A stretch of 64,000 nucleotides of DNA from Azolla caroliniana. Its lineage: Eukaryota; Polypodiophyta. The notes under the pieces are model-generated. The model searched no databases, was not told where the DNA came from, and saw nothing but the letters and a program-made list of their open reading frames with translations. Location of the stretch: contig JBHGNT010000005.1 in the NCBI GenBank assembly GCA_043228905.1, forward strand, positions 3,658,001 to 3,722,000, written 5' to 3'. This document shows, one piece after another, positions 60,249-64,000 of this stretch (positions are counted from its first letter, which is position 1; the number at the start of each line of letters is the position of its first letter). A program made the translations under genes and the position numbers.

Positions 60249-63057
60249 ATGGAAGGACTGAGCAGCAGCAGTAGCAGTAGCAGTAGCAGTAGAATGCTCT
60301 GCTCCTGCAGACGGGCAACATGGCTTCCTTTCCTCCGCAATGCTCCTGCTGCTACTTATCCATGCCATATTCGTTCTTCTTCTTCTTCCTTAGTTTGTCA
60401 AGGTATGTAGTAATTCTGCACATAGTGCATCGTTTTAACAAAACAAAATGTTCTCCTTCTTCTTCTTCTTCTCCTCCTCCTCCTCCTCCTCCTTCTTCTG
60501 AAAAAAAATTCCTTTCTTTTTCTCGCCGTGTATTCCAAAGGGACCGCTGTTAAGGTACAGAAGAAGCCCCAAGCTCCAGCCTTAACTCAGAAAGCCTCAT
60601 TAGAGATCTCCAAGAAGCGTTGGCTGAATGCACTGTCTCCCTCTGAACAAGAAAAAGGAAAAGAAGAAGGCGAAGCAGGTCTATCCATTGAAAGTGACGA
60701 TCAGATGATACCATTTTCAGCTCTTAAGGAAAGACCGAATTCCCATCGTTGTGGCTGTGTTCTCGGCATCGATCCTGATGTATCTGGTGCCTTGGCAGTG
60801 ATCCGTTGTGATGATTTAAGTACTGTCGAGGTAAGACTTCTTTATTGTGCACCTCATCAGTCAAAATGTAGTATGTTCTGAACAATTTACAACCTTCTTT
60901 CAGAACAATGACAGGAAGTTGTTAGCCTTAGAAGTAGGAAAATTGATAATTGGTCGCGAGCTATACAGTTGGATGTACATGTGAACTATTTCGTTGAAAT
61001 TGGGCCCCATGTATGTGAAAATGTGCGAAACATCATAGAAGAGATAGGGCCTCATCTCTAACTATGAGTAGAGTCGAGGAACATTTGTAATTTTAGATGG
61101 ACACAATAAGATCTAGATGCATATGAAACGATTTAGTAGTGTCTATATTTTATCATGTAGTACAATTATATGTAGTTACAGAACTTGTCAGTAAATGTCA
61201 AATAAGAAGTTTTAGAGCATCTTTTGTCAGTAGAAGAATAAGTGCATGTCATCTAGGAAGTCTTACTGAGTCTTTTGTCAATAAATGTCAAATAGGAAGT
61301 TGTATAGCATCTTTTGTATGTGTGCCAATACTTTATGACGTATGTCAAATATTTGATTGCATAATAAAATTGTCTTGAACATTATTTGTTGTCTGATAAT
61401 GCAGGTGTTTGATGTGCCAAGTGTGCATGTGGTTGTTGGGTCACAAAACAGAAGAAGGCATGATGCTAGATCCATTACAGAACTATTGAAGAAACTCAAT
61501 GCTCCTCCAGGCAAGCATGACATCCAAAAATCTTACACAATAGAATGCTATGTCACTTCTGGATTGTCGTAGTTCAATAGATAACATGCTGGCCATTTCT
61601 AATATTCTTTTATCTTCTTGAATTTCTATAGTGATGAGTTATATGAGTCTCATATAAGGTGGCTTCATCTTATAGCAGATGTTTCCTGTTATATCCCAAG
61701 TTTTGACTGACTGAATCTTCTAAGGATCCACCCTTATACTCTAATTATACGTTTCTTTGATCTTGTACATTCTTCGTCATAACCTCTTGTTGCTAGGTTT
61801 TGTATAGTTCGATCATTGACGACCCATTTCAATATCTTGATCGATTCACCCTTACGTTCTATTATATGTTTCTTTGATTTGTACCTCATCCATAACCTGT
61901 CATTGCTAGGTCATTTATAGTTTGATTATACATTTCTTGTATGACAGTTATTCTTCATACCCCAGTGTCTACGACTCCCATGTGATGACTCTATTGAAAA
62001 TGCATATCTCATACAGAATATAACAAATTTCTGAAACATATATCCTCAGTCAAATATTCAATCTGCATGTCTATATAAGCACTTCAAATCTATATTCTGG
62101 ATTCCAAGTTGCTCTAAATACATAGTTATATGTTGTAAATAATGATCTAGAGTTAGCTAGTCTTGTCAGACCCCTGACTTATAGCTACTATTATCAAGAA
62201 TAAATTTAACTATACCTAAATCCAAATCTCCACACTCTCTGAATAAATGATAATGAACAATAGTTTAGACTGTAGATCCCAATAAGAGACAAAAGACATG
62301 CCGAAACCTTGATCATTTGTAAACACGAAACCCATTTTGGCAAGCAGAATGTTCAAAAGCACTATGTATGGACTTTTTCACTACATTTCATATGGAAGTT
62401 TTAGTTATTTATTTTCAGGTAGTATTGCTTATCTGGAGCAAAGCATGCCTCTGCCAAAAGATGGAAAACAGGTAAACGAACAATATTCCTTGGATATTCC
62501 GATTCCTGACTTATATATACTGTCAATCTTATCTATAAAAATAAAGTCTTTCAGGGATGGTGGGGATCAGGTTTTGGGTTTGGAATCTGGATTGGTTCTC
62601 TTGTAGCCTCTGGGTTTACTGTTGTACCAGTGGCTCCAGCAGTTTGGAAGCGTGCTATGGAAGTTTCGGGTGACAAGGTTGAATACTTTATAGATGGTAG
62701 TAGATCTCTATTCATTTATTTATTCATGTTTAGTTGTGCTTTTTGGATTGCTGAAAAGGAAACAGGATAACTCAAGGGAATCTGCTTCATTGTTATTCCC
62801 ATCACTATCGTCACAACTTAAACGCAAGAAGGACCATGGTAAGGATTTAATTTTGGAGGTTCCTTTTTCCTTCAGGATGTGCTTCTCTATTTATGTATGG
62901 AAAGTCATGATGTGGTTTTACAACGTTTTTTCTGCATGGAGGACGTGCGGAAGCACTCCTTATAGCGGCTTATGGGAAAGGGATTTCTCCGCCAGCTAAG
63001 GACATTAAAACGATCATACCTGAGAGCGAGCTGGTAACCCTCAATAGGTTGTTCTAG
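60249..63057 (+). CDS. MOC1: Holliday junction resolvase MOC1, chloroplastic
   Basis: Seven exons join in frame to 304 residues: 60249-60402, 60541-60830, 61405-61510, 62419-62471, 62555-62677, 62766-62838, 62942-63057. A serine-rich, basic N-terminus looks like a plastid transit peptide. The RuvC-like nuclease fold carries acidic residues at the expected places: GIDPDVSGALAV (Asp129), YLEQSMPLPKDGKQGW (Glu190) and KKDHGRAEALLIAAYGKG (Asp265, Glu270). Other family blocks are GSQNRRRHDARSI, GSGFGFGIWIGSLVASGF and ESASLLFPSLSSQLKRKK. MOC1 cleaves four-way DNA junctions symmetrically and is needed for chloroplast nucleoid segregation. The frame is also open upstream to an ATG at 60123, but those residues do not look like a transit peptide; Met at 60291 is another possible start. 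Intron 3 uses a GC donor (CCAG|GCAAGC). Confidence 0.93.
61187..61320. repeat. Tandem duplication in intron 2 of MOC1
   Basis: GTCAGTAAATGTCA (61187) and GTCAATAAATGTCA (61277) begin two similar segments of about 44 bases, period 90. The stretch between (from about 61227) is a more diverged third unit, so the basic unit is about 45 bases. Confidence 0.7.
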
Positions 63058-64000
63058 CATATTGATCTCCATACAATTTACTAAACAGAAATCTTGGCTT
63101 TATAATGTAATTTCATCTCATGACATCGTTGTGTTAAATTATCATTGTAATGCGCTTTTGATTTCTTAGAGCTATACATGTTTAGTTCTCATTTTGAATA
63201 GCTGTTTATTGTGAGAGAAAACATAAATCTGTGTTAACAGTTTTGAAGTTGTATTTCCCTCGTTATGCAGTTCCAATTTTGCAATCCTCTATTTGCAATC
63301 TGATCCTTGGCCTGTTTATAGTAATAGATGGCCCTATTTAACTCACAAATCAATGCCTTAAGCCAAGCATACATCTCATTTTATCGAATCTATTCTGAGT
63401 CAATCAGCAATGGTTTTATTCTTGATGAGGGGAAGCACTTATTGGAGGAATAGGATTTCCTGGGTGCACACTTCCTTCGCGAAACAAAGCACAAAGCATT
63501 TCTTGGGGCAGTACTTCTCCGGTCATACATGTACATTAATTTTACCATAACAAACCCATCAGATGGCTAACAGTGTTGAGTCTGCCTAATATTGTGCCCC
63601 TTAATTTTGTGTATTAAGTGTTCTTAAATAAAATCTATTAAGTAATGAAGTGATCTGCACTTGACAAAGTCCAACGTACATGTTAAAGCTGCAGTTTGTT
63701 CTGACTACCTGTTGTTGACAACCATTGATGGGCGACCTCTATTGTTATATGAATCGACGCTCTATCTGCAGGGATTTAATCTACCCTGTGTTTGATCTTT
63801 GGACCTTTGCTGATTGACGACATCATTGCCGACCAAGACATCAACGGGTTATGTTTTGTCGGTACCCATTGCTAGATAGATGGTTTGGTGGTGCCATGAG
63901 TGTTCAGTGGGTGTTTCTCAGGGATTGTGTTGGAAATAGTCTTGTAATTGTCACACACAAATGATATTGAGAAGGTCAACTACAAATTTGGTACTTTGTG
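63058..64000. other. 3' flank of MOC1 and intergenic DNA
   Basis: Includes the probable MOC1 3' untranslated region. No further gene start, RNA gene or element is recognised before the window ends. Confidence 0.5.

Noticed and set aside
1-64000. tRNA, rRNA or known microRNA genes
   Set aside because: I looked for tRNA B-box-like words and familiar plant microRNA sequences and saw none that could be supported; an RNA-gene search program would be needed to exclude them.

Overview
The window reads as nuclear chromosomal DNA of a flowering plant. It is AT-rich, gene-sparse and intron-bearing, carries a decayed Copia retrotransposon, and its gene families are typical of land plants. No organelle or bacterial features are present. 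One gene is intronless and strikingly GC-rich while the others are AT-rich and split. That two-class pattern is familiar from monocots, but I cannot place the species.

Layout: 1-2950 is non-coding with two tandem arrays. 2954-4745 is a broken Ty1/Copia element lacking reverse transcriptase. 5430-6545 holds microsatellites and an imperfect duplication. 6546-12346 is mostly empty, with one weak candidate plastid-protein 5' exon on the minus strand (8136-8222). 12596-14038 is an intronless FAD-dependent amine or amino-acid oxidase (sarcosine-oxidase-like). 14039-19890 is intergenic. 19891-27266 (minus) is a 13-exon telomere-repeat-binding TRP/TRFL protein. 27267-36658 is a 9-kb AT-rich desert with a broken secreted-peptide-like ORF (29643-29831) and a small GC-rich membrane-protein candidate (32696-33079). 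36659-45813 (plus) is a 23-exon CCAR1/RSA1-like nuclear regulator. 48020-51419 (plus) is a 12-exon vacuolar amino-acid transporter (AVT1 class) with a U12-type AT-AC intron. 52379-57075 (minus) is a 9-exon GDP-fucose O-fucosyltransferase-like protein. 57815-58187 is a LINE relic. 60249-63057 (plus) is a 7-exon chloroplast Holliday-junction resolvase (MOC1).

I rebuilt all five spliced genes by hand from splice signals and reading phase. Every junction keeps frame and each model runs from an ATG to a stop: 674, 1042, 581, 580 and 304 residues. The genes act in unrelated processes (telomere binding, salt-stress transcription control, vacuolar transport, glycosylation, plastid DNA segregation) and do not form a pathway or cluster.

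I found no convincing new biological system. The most distinctive features are intrinsic to the DNA. Imperfect tandem duplications (27-225 bp units) are spread through intergenic DNA and introns, including about 1.4 kb of intron 1 of the CCAR1-like gene. There are also many homopolymer G or C tracts of 10-20 bases, one AT-AC intron and two GC-AG introns.
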